DNA of 64,000 nt, from NCBI RefSeq assembly GCF_905220565.1, contig NC_059418.1:8671441-8735440 (forward strand). The letters run 5' to 3'. Below the pieces are notes generated by a model. That model searched no databases. It saw nothing but the letters and a program-made list of their open reading frames with translations, and was not told the DNA's origin. Numbering within the stretch: position 1 is the first letter of the stretch; each line of letters begins with the position of its first letter. The DNA is from Melitaea cinxia (taxonomy: Eukaryota > Arthropoda > Insecta > Lepidoptera > Nymphalidae). Below are positions 22,560-34,877 of the stretch, piece after piece. A program made the translations under genes and the position numbers.

Positions 22560-23250
22560 TTTTCGTTTGTAAAGTCAACCATGATCAAGCACAGTCAATA
22601 TTGGGTGTACTCGTATGTTTCTACTTGTTACTAGATGGCACTCATCGTTGGTTGCTTATTGGTGAATCGCGGTAATGAGATTTTTATTTTTATATGTAAA
22701 GTTAATTACGATCACTTCGAAGATTGAAAATCTTGGAGAGTCCATATCGCATCGTTATGGAGTCTCCTAATTTTCGCATATATTTAAATTATAAATTTCA
22801 AAACAAATATTCAACGTCGTCACAGACGACACTTATAGACGGTTACCAATACTGAATCGCTGTGAGAAGATTAATAATTGAATCACACAATCACACAGTG
22901 AAATGGCGAACAAAGCTAATGATTAGTGTTTATCGTTATAGCTATTTCAAGTATATGTAGTCTCTGAATGTCCCATTGGTCTTCTAATTACAGCTTTGTG
23001 AGATGAGCGGACAGTGGAGATTTATTACTGTCATTCCAATGAAACCTTTGAGCAACGAAACTGCAAAAATACTGTTTTGAAATTTAGCGGCTGTTTACTT
23101 AGTATCTATTATTTACAATATATACACTATTTACAGAAGGTACACATTGAAAAAGATTTAAACATGTTAAAGCTCAGTTCAATAATTGTGCTTGCTCGCA
23201 AAAGAAAAAAACCCGACTTTAATTACATCGACAAGTAATACAACGTAGGT
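22560..23250 (+). repeat. Hairpin-bearing modules, copies 3 and 4
   Basis: Copy 3 has TAGATGGCACTCATCG, TATATGTAAAGT and a stem-loop at 22,726-22,775 (GGAGAGTCCATA against TATGGAGTCTCC). A fragment of the GTTTGC repeat (23,181-23,250) separates it from the next module, whose TATAAAGT box (about 23,309) and stem-loop (23,333-23,396) follow at once. Confidence 0.7.
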
Positions 23251-24050
23251 TGAGTAGGGCGTAGGTAGGGCGCTATGAATCGCGCTGGCAAGATATTTAT
23301 TTGTGAGTATAAAGTCAAATCTGACAATTTCGAAAATAGGACAAGAGGTTGTAACGTGTTAAACATACACATTTCAACCTCTTCGTCCTCATTTTTCAAA
23401 CATTTTAAACCAAATTATACAAAAAATTTATAAACTACATCTACCGGCCTTCTTAGAACTACAGTGTGTTGAGGTCACGTTCAATTATTACTTACAACTA
23501 CCCACTTTAATTTAATGACTGATAACTGGTAAATTCGAATGAGTTTGTGTGGCATTTTACTAATCATTGTTATTTATATTATATCTATCAATGTGTCTTA
23601 ATATAATAAAATAATAAATTATTCTGAGTATATAAAACGAGAAAATAACTCGAAGCCAATTATGAGTTACTTTTGCTTCAAGTTATTTTATTTACACAGC
23701 TTATTTAAACGCCCCGACGTACGTACCCTCAGGCACAATGTATACGCCATTGAAATATTAATCTTTAAGAATTTTGTTTCTTGTCCGCGAAATAACGTAA
23801 TATTAACTGGTCCACTTTTTTACCGACCGCCGACCGTCCGCCGACCGTCCGTCCGACCACCGCGTGAGTTTTGAATTACCATATAGCAGACGAGAGATGT
23901 TATTCGCCGAGAATATACAATACAGTGTAATGTGTTCTATCTCATTCTCATACTCTGTCACACATTTGTGTGTTTGTTTCTTTATCGGGACGCATTATCG
24001 TAGTATCGAGTTTCAACTCACAACGACTCTAAAAAAGTTTTAACTTATAA
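23251..24050 (+). repeat. Module end and shared AT-rich segment
   Basis: 23,333-23,396 is a strong stem-loop (AGGACAAGAGGTTG against CAACCTCTTCGTCCT). From 23,500 to about 23,815 the sequence aligns with 37,912-38,240 and partly with 27,540-27,660. A GC-rich run of CCGACCGTCCG units at 23,823-23,865 is a small local repeat. Confidence 0.7.
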
Positions 24051-24099
24051 TAAGTTGATATTATGTTATAGAATTATAAAACAAAAATATTTCAACTGT

Positions 24100-24300
24100 C
24101 ATAGTTGCACAGCAGGAAATATCTTGCACGACATCTGGAGCGGCCTGACTATACCTCGACCTCATACAAGATCTCAGCTAAATAGTTACTGCTCTCAAGC
24201 AGTGTTGCATTCCTTTGGTAAGGTGACCAGGCATCCTGGGGGATTGGGGATATCATCGAGATTGTGATACTTCTGGTGTTGCAGACGTTTATAAGCTCTT
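24100..24300 (+). mobile_element. Retroposon fragment, same family as 38,844-39,130
   Basis: Shares GCACAGCAGGAA, CTCGACC, AAGATCTCAGCTAAATA, AGGTGACCAG and TTCTGGTGTTGCAG in order with the better-preserved copy at 38,844. Both ends are decayed and no target duplication is visible. Confidence 0.7.
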
Positions 24301-24683
24301 TTTTAAGAGATATGAGAATATTAAACAAGACAAATTAAAATTTAACTGCAACCAAAGATCCAAGACTGGAATATGACAATATCTACTTAACTCTCGTCAC
24401 ACATTCATCAGCTTACTCCGTAAGTGACGCATGCGTAAAAAAGGAAAAAAAATAGTATCATTATTACATCAAATTATTTAATGATTAAATATATGATACC
24501 ATTAACATACACTATAGTACCACATTGGCGGTACAGTGGTAGAGAGTGAAGGCTCCATTACAACTTCGATACAGTACATTGCGTTTCAAACTATTTTTAT
24601 TGTTTTGTCAAATCTTTTTTACTCTCTTGTTGCAGGTACGTTTGAATTCAATGTCATAACATATAGGAAAGGACTATTATGTA
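24301..24683. other. Unassigned DNA left of the foldback
   Basis: No gene. 24,630-24,670 contains TTGCAGGTACGTTTGAATTCAA, also found in the long block at 19,990, 34,410 and 43,333, so this is a small fragment of that block. The TA at 24,682-24,683 is a candidate 2-bp target duplication. Confidence 0.4.
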
Positions 24684-25493
24684 CAACCCTGGACACTAAT
24701 TTATGGGGTTGGGGGGAAAGAGGGGGGGGTTGGGTGGGGGGGAGGAGGGTGGGTTTTCACCCCTCCGGCAGACTATTTTCGTGTAAACCCCGTTGTTACA
24801 GAGATAAGGTTAAGGTTAAATTTTTGTTATTTTTGACTCCACCTTAATTCTGGTGCTGCGGTAAGTTTACTCATGCTCCGTTCTGCGACTATCACGCGTT
24901 ATTTTCCAAGAAATTTACGTAAAAACGATTTTTACTGTAAGATGAAAATACGATACGAACTGACCTTTAACGACTGACGAATAGACACTTTTAAACAAAA
25001 TAACGCCACTTTTAAACAAAATAACGCGTAGTTGTGCTGCGGGACGTGCACTCATGCTCCGTTTTGGGACTTTCACACGTTATTTTTCGAACTAATGGTG
25101 AAATAAAATGATAATTTAAAACACAATAACAATTATTAAAAATACGATACGAACTGACGCTTAACGACATAGACAACATAAACTGAGTTCTGGGACAGAT
25201 TATTAAATGCATAATATAAATTATATAAAAATCATTTTTAAGATTTAATAATCTAAGCTATTTTTATTTATTATTAATATCTCAAATAATTGTAATTTTC
25301 TTTTCTTAAAGTACTTTTAAATTTATATCCATAAATAAGTCAGAGATAGAAATAGATTAAAAATACTTTGAGATAGTTTAACATTGCGTGCTAGAATATA
25401 GGTTTAGAAATTCGAAAAATACCCAAAACCGAATCGGAGCACCCCACTGTCCACGTGGTCTTGGTCTGTCCTACCCCTAGAGTGTTTTTTTTG

Positions 25494-25690
25494 TGCCGCG
25501 GAGGCGCGGAGGGAGGGCAGCCCTCGCCCGCCGTGCGAAAGCGCGCGAACGAATGCGTAGAGGAGCGGCTGAGGCTGGTCGCCGAAGGCGACCAGCCTCC
25601 GCTGCGGAACGGAGCATGAGTGAGCGTGCTTTCGCACGCAAGGGCGGAAGGGCTGCACTTCCCGCAGCGCCGGAGCCAAGCGTTCCTCTA
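25494..25690. other. GC-rich island with an 11-bp perfect hairpin
   Basis: A sharply GC- and CpG-rich stretch in the middle of the foldback. It has open frames on both strands (136 codons minus, 74 plus) that I attribute to high GC, not to coding. GGCTGGTCGCC-GAA-GGCGACCAGCC at about 25,574-25,598 folds perfectly. A second near-palindrome pairs GTGCGAAAGC with GCTTTCGCAC. Confidence 0.75.
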
Positions 25691-25830
25691 ACTTTCGAAA
25701 TTCTTCTTCTAGCCTGAAAACTTTAACCATGGATATCTCCATAACCATGGGGTTCTGAGGTGTGACAGTGGTACCAGGGGTAGCGTTCCCCATCCTCTCC
25801 CCCCTTCCCCCCACGTCGTTAAACGTTGTA

Positions 25831-26100
25831 CTTCTTAAGTTAGATAGGTTAGGGTTATTTTTTTTTTTTTTTTTTTGTTAAACGAAACTGTCGTTAAACG
25901 TACTTCTTAAGTTAGATAGGTTAGGGTTATTTTTTTTTTTTTTGTTAAACGAAACTGTCGTTAAACGTACTTCTTAAGTTAGATAGGTTAGGGTTATTTT
26001 TTTTTTTTTTTTTGTTAAACGAAACTGTCGTTAAACGTACTTCTTAAGTTAGATAGGTTAGGGTTATTTATTTTTTTTTTTTTTTGTTAAACGAAACTGT
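25831..26100. repeat. Tandem array of four 67-72-bp units
   Basis: CTTCTTAAGTTAGATAGG starts units at 25,831, 25,903, 25,970 and 26,040. Unit length varies because each has a T run of different length. Each also holds GTTAAACGAAACTGTCG. The short GGTTAGGGTTA stretch is only superficially telomere-like. Confidence 0.9.
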
Positions 26101-26975
26101 CGATAAATGTTTAATTAATTTTATATATAATATATAAAGTATAGCAATTAATTTTATATACAATATTAATTATATGTATATGATAATTTTAAATTAGATA
26201 CGTTATGGTTGTTTTTTTTTGCAATGACAAAAATTAAAATAAAAATAAAAATATATTTCAGTAAAAAGTATGACATGAAATTAAAATAAAATACACTACA
26301 ATCATTTTGTTTAATATTCTGTTTTAGAACTGTTTATGTTGTCTATGTCGTTAAACGTCAGTTCGTATCGTATTTTTAATAATTGTTACTGTTTTTATTT
26401 TATGTACAGTTATTTAGATAAGAATAATGATTTTGTGTTTAAATTTTTTCTAAAAGTAATGCTAAGTGACGCGTTATTTTGTTTAAAAGTTTCTATTTGT
26501 CAGTCGTTAAAGATCAGTTCGTATCGTATTTTGATTTTGCAATAGAGATCGTTTTTACGTACATTTTTTTTGAAAATAACGTGTGAAAGTCGTGGAATGG
26601 AGCATGAGTGCATTTCCCGCAGCACTGGAATTAAGCTAGAGTCAGACACGGAGCTCTAAGGTATTGTAATAATCAAATCTAAGGTATTGTAACCTCAAAA
26701 CTTTAACCACAATATTTTCGTAACCATGGGGTTTACACGATAATAGTTGCCAGGGGGGGTTAGGGGGGGGTAGAAACCCACCCGTCCTACCCCTCCCAAC
26801 CCCCCTTTTCTCCCTTAACCCCATAATTTAACCTTAAAACATTAACCACGATGTCTTTGTAACAACGGGGTTTACACGAAAATAGTCTGCCGGAGGGGTG
26901 AAAACCCACCCTCCTCCCCCCCACCCAACCCCCCCTCTTTCCCCCCAACCCCATAAATTAGTGTCCAGGGTTGTA

Positions 26976-27400
26976 ATTAATTACCTCACTGTCCTAGCGG
27001 GAGTACTGCAGGATGTCGGATATATTCCTTACTATGAGTAACGATCGCCATCAGGTCTATATGATAAGGACTGCTGTGTGCTCTCCAAGGCATGGTGGGG
27101 AGACCAACAAGGATAGACAACCAGACCTTTTAGGAATCGAACCTGCGTTTGTAGGACGTCGTTGTTTAGGCGCATACATGGCACACAGCACTGTGACATC
27201 ATCGGACAGCGAAGCCGAAATTATGATTTATTCGATGTTGTATAATTATCCTCACTCGTAATATAGTAACGAGGAAACCGAATTATTATTATTTTTTATT
27301 TTTTTTATTTAATTATTTAATGCTTTACTGTACGCGACATTTTACAAGTCAATAATTAATTTTAAGCTATTAAGTTTCGTAATTACAACGTAATCGTTTT
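26976..27400. other. Unassigned DNA
   Basis: An 82-codon frame (27,013-27,261) has no recognisable domain. GGAATCGAACC near 27,131 looks like an inverted B box, so a decayed SINE remnant on the minus strand is possible. Confidence 0.35.
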
Positions 27401-28110
27401 TTGAATATAGAAACTGGGTTATACTACCAAATCATATTACTCATAACTACCCCATTTAATAGTACTACCCACATTATGCGTAAATAATTTCAAGTGAATG
27501 TACCTTACTTACGAGTATATCTTGTTATTATGAAGTGCGTTCAATCACGCTGACATACGTACCGCCAGGAGCATACGTCATTGATATATTAATCTTTAAG
27601 AATTTTAATATTGAACGAGAAATGGTTCAACGTAATATTAACTCACTGGTCCATTTTCTCTTGGTTACATTATTATATTAAATGAATATTATTAAAATAT
27701 ATCTACTTTGACAGCTAGGTAAGTGCACCCCACGCCTTCCTTAGTGTCAAGAAGATAAAACACCGACTTCGTAATTACCTTTGTATACTGTAATTAAAAC
27801 CTTGCCACCGCGACTTAGAATTTTGTATTTAATCATGAGTCCTCTCTATCAATGAGTCAAAACACAACGAATATTATCCGTGTCCAATGTGATAAATTAT
27901 ATAAGTCGAGTTATACGCTTACCATCAGGTGCGCCGTACGATTGTTTGCCAACCAAAAATTAACACCCGCAGTATACATTTAAAAAGATTTAAACATCTT
28001 AAAGCTCAGTTCAATAATAATTGTGTTTGCTCGCAAACGAAAACCATCTACTTAAACCTAAAGATTGTAATGTAGCCATATAAGATCAAATGTGTGCTGC
28101 GGTCAAAAAC
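27401..28110 (+). repeat. Shared repeat segment
   Basis: 27,540-27,660 aligns with 23,700-23,815 and 38,110-38,240. 27,700-27,830 (CTTCCTTAGTGTCAAGAAG, TTGCCACCGCGA) aligns with 36,640-36,770 and 38,290-38,350. A stub of the GTTTGCTCGCAAAC repeat is at 28,016-28,045. Confidence 0.7.
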
Positions 28111-28114
28111 CAGC

Positions 28115-28243
28115 CAGCCCAGCGTGCTGAATACGGGCAAGACGCGTAAGTTCAGAACATTTTTGGCGTGAATTTATAGAGACCTATGTCCAGCAGTGGA
28201 CTGCGATAGGCTGACGTGATGGTGTGATGATGATGATGATGAT
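28115..28243 (+). mobile_element. RTE-derived retroposon, 3' end with GAT repeats
   Basis: AGCCCAGCGTG, ATGTCCAGCAGTGGACTG and GATAGGCTG, then a GATGATGATGATGATGATGA tail. These are the RTE 5' and 3' ends without the ORF, on the plus strand. Confidence 0.75.
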
Positions 28244-29055
28244 GACATTTATCTACAAACGAGTCAAAAGTTCAAAACACAGCGAATATTATCTGTTCCT
28301 TCTGCGATAAGCTATATAAGTCGAGTTATATCGGGTAAATTATGTGAACAGATGAATTGCCACGAGTAGCGACTCATGTTAATTTCTATGTATTAATTAT
28401 GGTATGTAAGTAAATGTATTAGGGTTCCGTTTTTCCTACATGGTGATAGGGGACGGAATTAGAAAAATTGAGAAAAGTGTGATTTCCTTATGAATTATTA
28501 GCGCTAGCTACAGAGCTAACTACACATTAACTACTGTGCTAACACTACCAAAGCAAGACATTCTCATGATTGATAATGAACACAATAATGAAAACCTTGC
28601 CACCGCGATTTGTAACTTGATGAGTGCCATCTGTTACTAAGTAGAAACATACACGGAACATTCACTTTGTTTGATCGGCCTAGCTTTGCTCGAACCATGA
28701 ACGCCATCTATCAACAAATTGCAACATACAGCGAACATGTCTATGAATGTGCAGTCGTTGATTGCCCTGTTACGAGTAATGAATCGTGTTGTTAAGATTT
28801 TATTCCTTCTATGTAAAGTCAGTTACAATACTTTTGACAGCGGGAGAACGGTCTCGTTCGTGTACCGCTTACCAGACGGTTTCGATCTCTCATTTCTGAT
28901 AATTTCCCGCTAAAGTCGAAATTAATTACTGATTTCTAAAAAATAATTAATGTAATAAATGTAAGTTATAATGGTTTCCTATACAAGACACGTGTTTACT
29001 TATTTATTTTATTAATAAACTCACGCTGTCCTGGCGGTTGTACCGATTTGTCTTC
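28244..29055 (+). repeat. Hairpin-bearing module, large version
   Basis: Aligns with copy 1 (380-1,000), with 37,090-37,450 and with 38,690-39,770. The stem-loop spans about 28,832-28,921 with outer arms TTTTGAC-AGCGGGA and TCCCGCT-AAAGTCGAAA. A 64-codon frame (28,719-28,913) corresponds to frames in two other copies. Confidence 0.75.
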
Positions 29056-30870
29056 CTATATAATATATGATATTGTATAAATTATACTTATACTATAATA
29101 CTTCAATATAATATAATTATACTATAATACTTCTACTGTCAATCAGGTGACCGGGTTTGTTCGGGAAGCTGTGTAAGATAATCCCACATATTCGTTACGT
29201 CACTTATCGCGGTCCGGCAGCCTGACATAACAAGAGGGCTGGGGACTGTTGGGGCGGACATATCAAAACAGTTTGTCTTAAAAAGCAGCATTGAACGAGA
29301 ATAAAAATGTTGGTACATTCACGATATACATTTTTAAAACATTAATTTTTACTGAATTCCGAAATGCATACATCGCGCAAAACAGTTTGGATGAGGTAAT
29401 ATTTATATTTTTAAGATTTCAGTGAAAGAAAAAAAGAGGTTGTTAGTTCATCTACTACTCACCTTTAAAAAATATAGCACCTGTGTCAGCACAGTTTGTA
29501 TGTCGTCATAACTTGGTTCCTAGGATTTTTTTGTTAAACAAAGTTGTCAAAAGATTTTTGTTCCATATAACGTAAACGAGTGTACAGCTAACATCACTAT
29601 CTCCTCGCCGCAGGTCCGAAGAAATAATATTATTATTGAGGAAGTGTTCCAACACTTATTGTGTACTGAGCGCTTGACCGCTGAGAGCTCACGTGAGAGC
29701 AGGCTCGTTGTGTGTTTGTTTTATTTAAGATGAAGTGTTGAGTCAATTGTCTTAATGAATTAGTGATTCACCTATAAACTGAATTTTTTACTTTTATTGG
29801 ACATTTATTTATTACTATATTTGTTAGTAATCAAATTTAATCCAATATTAGGATACAATTAGTGTGCAGTGGTAATTAGAAACGGACATGAACGTTAAAA
29901 TGAAACATATCTGACAGATAGTAGATCTGAACTAACATCTGTACTAGAAACAATATTTAATACGTGACGTGTTGTCATCTGAAGCGTTATAAGAATACTC
30001 ATAAAGAGAATTCTCGAAAGCACCGAGCAGCAGATGAGGACGTTATGGACATAAAGAGATAAATACGCCTTTAACATTTGATGTAAATTCTTTCATCTCT
30101 GAGCTATAAAAATTTTCCTTAATAATTAGACTTTGCTTCTAAGTGTCTTGCTTTGATCCTTCATGTCGCGGTACAAGTTATTGCTGAGAGCGTTTTGTAT
30201 TTAATATAAACTAGAAGTAAGAGAATGCAATCCTGTTATAACCTCACTGTCATTTCGTCAGTTTGTTTGTCTATCTCTGAGCTGTATATTTGAAATTTTA
30301 CTATTGCATTATCAACTTGTGTGGACACTTGAAATATTATTGTTATAACAAGAGAAGGCTTCTATAGAAGTAATGTGTTTGTTTTCATTTTCATGTCTGA
30401 TAGCTCTTCAGAATTATGTGTTGTAAAATTTTATCCAGTACTACGAAACTCTTCGTATCACAGCCCAACACAAACTGAGTCGGTTGAATAAAGAAACTAA
30501 CAGATCGATCTAAGTTATGCAAATTTCTACTTTATTTGATGAACTATATCGCTTTCTCCTATAACTTGGACCATCGTTAAATAGTCGAAGTTTTGTCAAG
30601 TGTTCAGGGGATCGCTAATAAGCATTCAAATGGGGTTCTGCATTCTTTGCGCTAATCACTGTTTTCTTAAACGCTAGAGAGAGATAGCTCGTGAATGAAA
30701 GAGACGGGTATAATAAGAGATTCTGGAAGTATTTAATGCTAAAAGAATGAAAACATATTTTCTCGTTTTTCGTTCTCTGTGCGCGACAGTTTCCCCGAGA
30801 CCAATAACTCACATATGAATATCACATCAGAACACGTGTGTGACGTCGACGTAATAATATTTTCCCCTAC
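29056..30870. other. Unassigned AT-rich DNA
   Basis: 1.8 kb with no gene-like frame; the longest are 60-65 codons. 29,140-29,275 is less AT-rich (GTGACCGGGTTTGTTCGGG, ATCCCACATATTCG) and may be a fragment of an unrecognised element. Confidence 0.4.
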
Positions 30871-31470
30871 TTTTTAACCGACTTCCAAAAAAAGGAGGAG
30901 GTTCTTAATTTGACTGTTTTTTATGTATGTTACATCAGAACTTTTGACCTGGAGAACCGATTTCGAAAATTTTTTTTAATCGAAAGGTGGTGTGTGTCAA
31001 TTGGTCCCATTTAAATTTATTTGAGATCCAACGATTACTTTTCGAGTTATAATGCGTTTTTACTTGACGCTTTTTTCGTCGACCTACATTGTATTATACC
31101 GCATAACTTTCTACTGGATGTACGGATTTTGATAATTCTTTTTTTGATGGAAGGGAGATATTCCTAGTTTGGTACCATGATAAGGAAACCAGGATCTGAT
31201 GATAGGATTCCAGAGAAATCGAGGGAAACTCTCGAAAATCTGCAATAACTTTTTACTAGGTATACCGATTTTGATAAATTTTAATTTTATCGAAAGCTGA
31301 TATTTGTCATGTGATCACATTGAAATTTTATTGAGATCTGATAACTACTTTTTGAGTAATCTTTGATAAAGCGTAGTTACTTGACTATTTTTTCGTCGAC
31401 CTACGCTGTATTACTCGTCGATGTGATTGAAGTCGGGTGTTTTTTCGTTTACGAGCAAACACAATTATTA
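30871..31470 (-). repeat. GTTTGCTCGCAAAC repeat, full length, minus orientation
   Basis: Starts TTTTTAACCGACTTCC and ends GTTTACGAGCAAACACAATTATT, the reverse complement of the plus-strand copies. This is the only copy in minus orientation. It abuts block copy 2. Confidence 0.85.
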
Positions 31471-34400
31471 TACATCCACCTGGAACCTAACGGGTGAATA
31501 ATAGCTCAGGGGGCTGCGAACAGTCAATTAGATATGTCTGTGGAATGTCACGAACGACGAGTCAAATGAAATCGTAGAGAGATTAGTGACTGTCGAAATC
31601 GGGTGAATACGCGTGTGCAGATGTGTGTGTTAAACGTAATCCTGTTCACGTACCGTGATTACTTCGTTGTATGAAGTGACAATATTTTTTATAGAAAAGC
31701 CTCACGTTCCAGTAGATATAATTACTTTATTTTTTATAATATCTTCTTATACTTTTTTTAATTTAATTCAAAATTACGGTAATCTGAAATCACTTTTAAA
31801 CTATATTTGAGTCAAAGTAGCAAGCTTAGATTGTATCACATGTGTATGTCCAGGCGTAATATGTATGCAGCAACTTCGCTTACATACAGGACACACTCCG
31901 TACATAGCTGTGACTTCCACTGGAGAGGGTACTTTATCGACTCCAATCAAACCTTGCTCAGAAACAATTTACGTCATTTCGACCCTCGTGCTACAGATTT
32001 TTACTGCTTAATTGTGCTGAAGGGTTAATAAAGGGTCGTGAAATATGTTCCAGGATATATGGGGGTAGAACACTTACGTGTATAGAACACATTTAAAACT
32101 AGTCGATATTTCGGACCAAACATTTTTTTAAATTATGTTTAAAGAGTAATACAAACGAAGAAGTTGTTGATACTGAACTGCATTTTTATTTATTTCATAT
32201 CATTCAGCACATCTTTAAAACCAGAAGGCGTAGATAGCAGAAATATATGCATGTATATACAAATTATGTTACTATGACCGCTATTAAGACAAATATTACA
32301 GGGAACATCTGAAGAAACAGAGTAATGTTAAATGGAGTTGTATTGTGGCATTGAAGCTAATATTCGAAATAACAAGTCTATAATTTTACGTAAAATATTG
32401 TTTACAATTTCTTTTATTTTAATCTCTACTCAACTCTTTCTGCTATCGTTTTATTCGTTTTTAAAACGTTTTTAATAATCAAGTATTTGCTAGTAGCGGT
32501 TGTCGTATCGACGGCCATTACCGTAGTCATTGCGTGTTCAATTTTAACCTCTTATTAGAAAATACTAAAATAATGTTTAAAATAGGTGCTTCAGCTCTAG
32601 AGCACACAATATCATTTTAACCGGTAGGTAATTAAAAATATAACCCTGAGCATATTCAGCGCTTATTGTCGATGAAAAATTGCGGAGTGGACGGTGGAGC
32701 GGACAGAACCCGCTGACCAAATGATGCATTGCCTTTTATCCCAACCTCCGATCTTTCAATTAACGCCCGTCTGATGGATATCTTTATTTTTACACAGACA
32801 GGTCAGTTGCTACACATACCTAGTTATAATATTGTTGTGTAGCAGATAACTATGTTTGTCTGTATGCTAATATCAGTGAGGGTTTATTTACTAAGCTTAA
32901 ATAAACAAGCCTTTTCAATTAAGACTTCGGTTCTTATTTTCAGGATTTTCAAATGTTTTCAATCTTATTAATATCATTTCGAGATAATTACGTAATAGTC
33001 CTTTTTCCGCTCGCAAACGATGAGATATTGAGAAGTAATCACACGAATTGTGAATAATAAATGAGTTTCAGATTAAAGTCAAACAATGCGTGCCTCGGAG
33101 TCACCTTTCTTGAGGAATATAAACAAAAGGGTCTGTTTGAAAGGTCGATTTAAAAAAAAATATCTTTTTTAATATTTAAAGCATATCTTACACTAGCATG
33201 TATCTATACATATAACTCATATTCTTGTCTTTGAAATGACTTGACTAATTTGAATGGAATTGTTAGGCAGACATCTGATGTAATAATGTAAGGTACACCC
33301 GCCGTGATAGAACCGGTAATATACGCCAGCGCGAACGTGTTCATTTCCTTATATCGAAGTAATGCATACGGTTTACAAATAAATATTATAGTTACGAGTA
33401 CGTAGATATGACTTTAATCCTCTTGTGAAATCAATCACGCAACACCGCACATCTCATCACGGTAGACCGCAGGAGCAATAGAAATGAAAATATTATATCG
33501 CGTTGTGTTTGCTTTAGCTAATTGGAACGCGTCGTCGCCTGCGGTGATATAGTGATGTCCTTCGCTTAAGTTTATCGATATGCATATCAATTTATTTTGT
33601 TATTGTGACATATCTCTTTTTTAGTTAAAGTAAAAAAGAAAAAAATAACTCATACATTTTCTAGATTTACAGACATCTAGAGTTTTATACATGGATGGAA
33701 ATGGTTGAGATGGTAGATTGTCTATTTATAAAAGTTTTTGCATTTGTTTGGTAATATTTTAATCATCCATGCTCTTAAGATGAGCTGACATAAAGCTGGC
33801 ATACACAGTTTATCTTATAGGTTCAATGAAATGGAGGGCAATGTGAATGGAGTCACGCGTACAGCTAGTTGTATTATAAGACATTCATTAATACGATCTT
33901 AAATATTAAACTTCCTTCACGAGTTAGAAATAGAACTGTCTCGACTTATCGTTCCACTAATTCTGTTATACCAGAGGAATGGCTCTAGAAGTGGAAGACT
34001 AATGAAAAATGAGTTAAATATATTTTAACTTTATTTCAAGTCCCAAAATAATCCCAGTTATCGATGAATTGACTCGTAGCATCCCTTATATCTTGTTTAA
34101 ATATTAATTCAGGCGACAAAAGGGCTGGCGGGGACGGTGGTTCCTTTGTTAGAGGGTAGTTACCTTGTATAACTTCACGAGTATAAAGAGTTTGGTTAGC
34201 TTGTTAACGTGTGTTTGGTTACAGAGTGTTAAAATTGTTCGTTATTCAATGTTAGTTAAAAGAATTAGTCCTAATATATTTTTATTATAACTATAGATTA
34301 TATGTTTACTTCAACATTTTAAAACTATCGTTACATTTTGTACAATGTTCTACACATTTTCATTTTCGTCTCAACTAAAACTTTTTTTGTTAATAGATCT

Positions 34401-34877
34401 GCTTGTTACAGGTACGTTTGAATTCAAAAGAACAACATGTAGGTAAGAGACTAAAGCGAACACATTCAAGACAGACGGTCGAGTGGATGACACACGTGAC
34501 ACGTCACCGACATACGTGAATAAAGAAAATAAAACCCGACTTCGAAAGAAACTGCATCAAAAACTTACAAATTAACACAAAAATAAATTAATTTTCACCT
34601 TATATCTTAAAGTTCACGACAGCCGTCTCCTATTCCGTCTCAAACTGAACAGATGTTCAAACAATATCTCATTATTATTAATAATTAAAAAAACTTGCGA
34701 GAGACTTTTCCCGTCTTTGTAAAAGAATACGAACCGAAATTAATTATTCATTATAATAAATATTCATGGTTCTGTAAAGGCTGTTATCTTGTTATGGGGC
34801 CCGCGAAGAAAACGACGATTTTCAGGATATTACGAGATTAACATACATTTTAAATCTAAGAGCAGTTGGTTGTTACA
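31471..34877 (+). repeat. Long repeated block, copy 2
   Basis: Lacks the insertions of copy 1, so it gives the empty sites: at 31,995 (AGATTTTTACTGC) for the two LINEs, and near 33,600 for the solo LTR. No conserved frame is visible. The end (34,680-34,877) also aligns with 49,780-50,040. Confidence 0.8.

Larger units (their letters stand above)
24684..26973. mobile_element. 2.3-kb foldback transposon with long G-rich terminal inverted repeats
   Basis: The outer 120 bases, 24,684-24,804 and 26,854-26,973, are near-perfect reverse complements starting CAACCCTGGACACTAATT. Weaker inverted similarity runs inward to about 25,200 and 26,320 (CGATACGAACTGAC, GGAGCATGAGTG). TA flanks both ends, which would fit a Tc1/mariner-type duplication. 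A second, diverged copy of the G-rich end lies at about 26,690-26,825. A GC island occupies 25,494-25,690 and a tandem array 25,831-26,100. There is no transposase, so it is non-autonomous. The superfamily is uncertain. Confidence 0.8.

Noticed and set aside
25404..25814. 136-codon frame on the minus strand and 74-codon frame on the plus strand
   Set aside because: Both lie over the GC-rich island, where stop codons are rare by composition; no domain is visible.
25850..26080. Possible insect telomere repeats (GGTTAGGGTTA)
   Set aside because: The motif occurs once per 67-72-bp unit and is not a TTAGG array.
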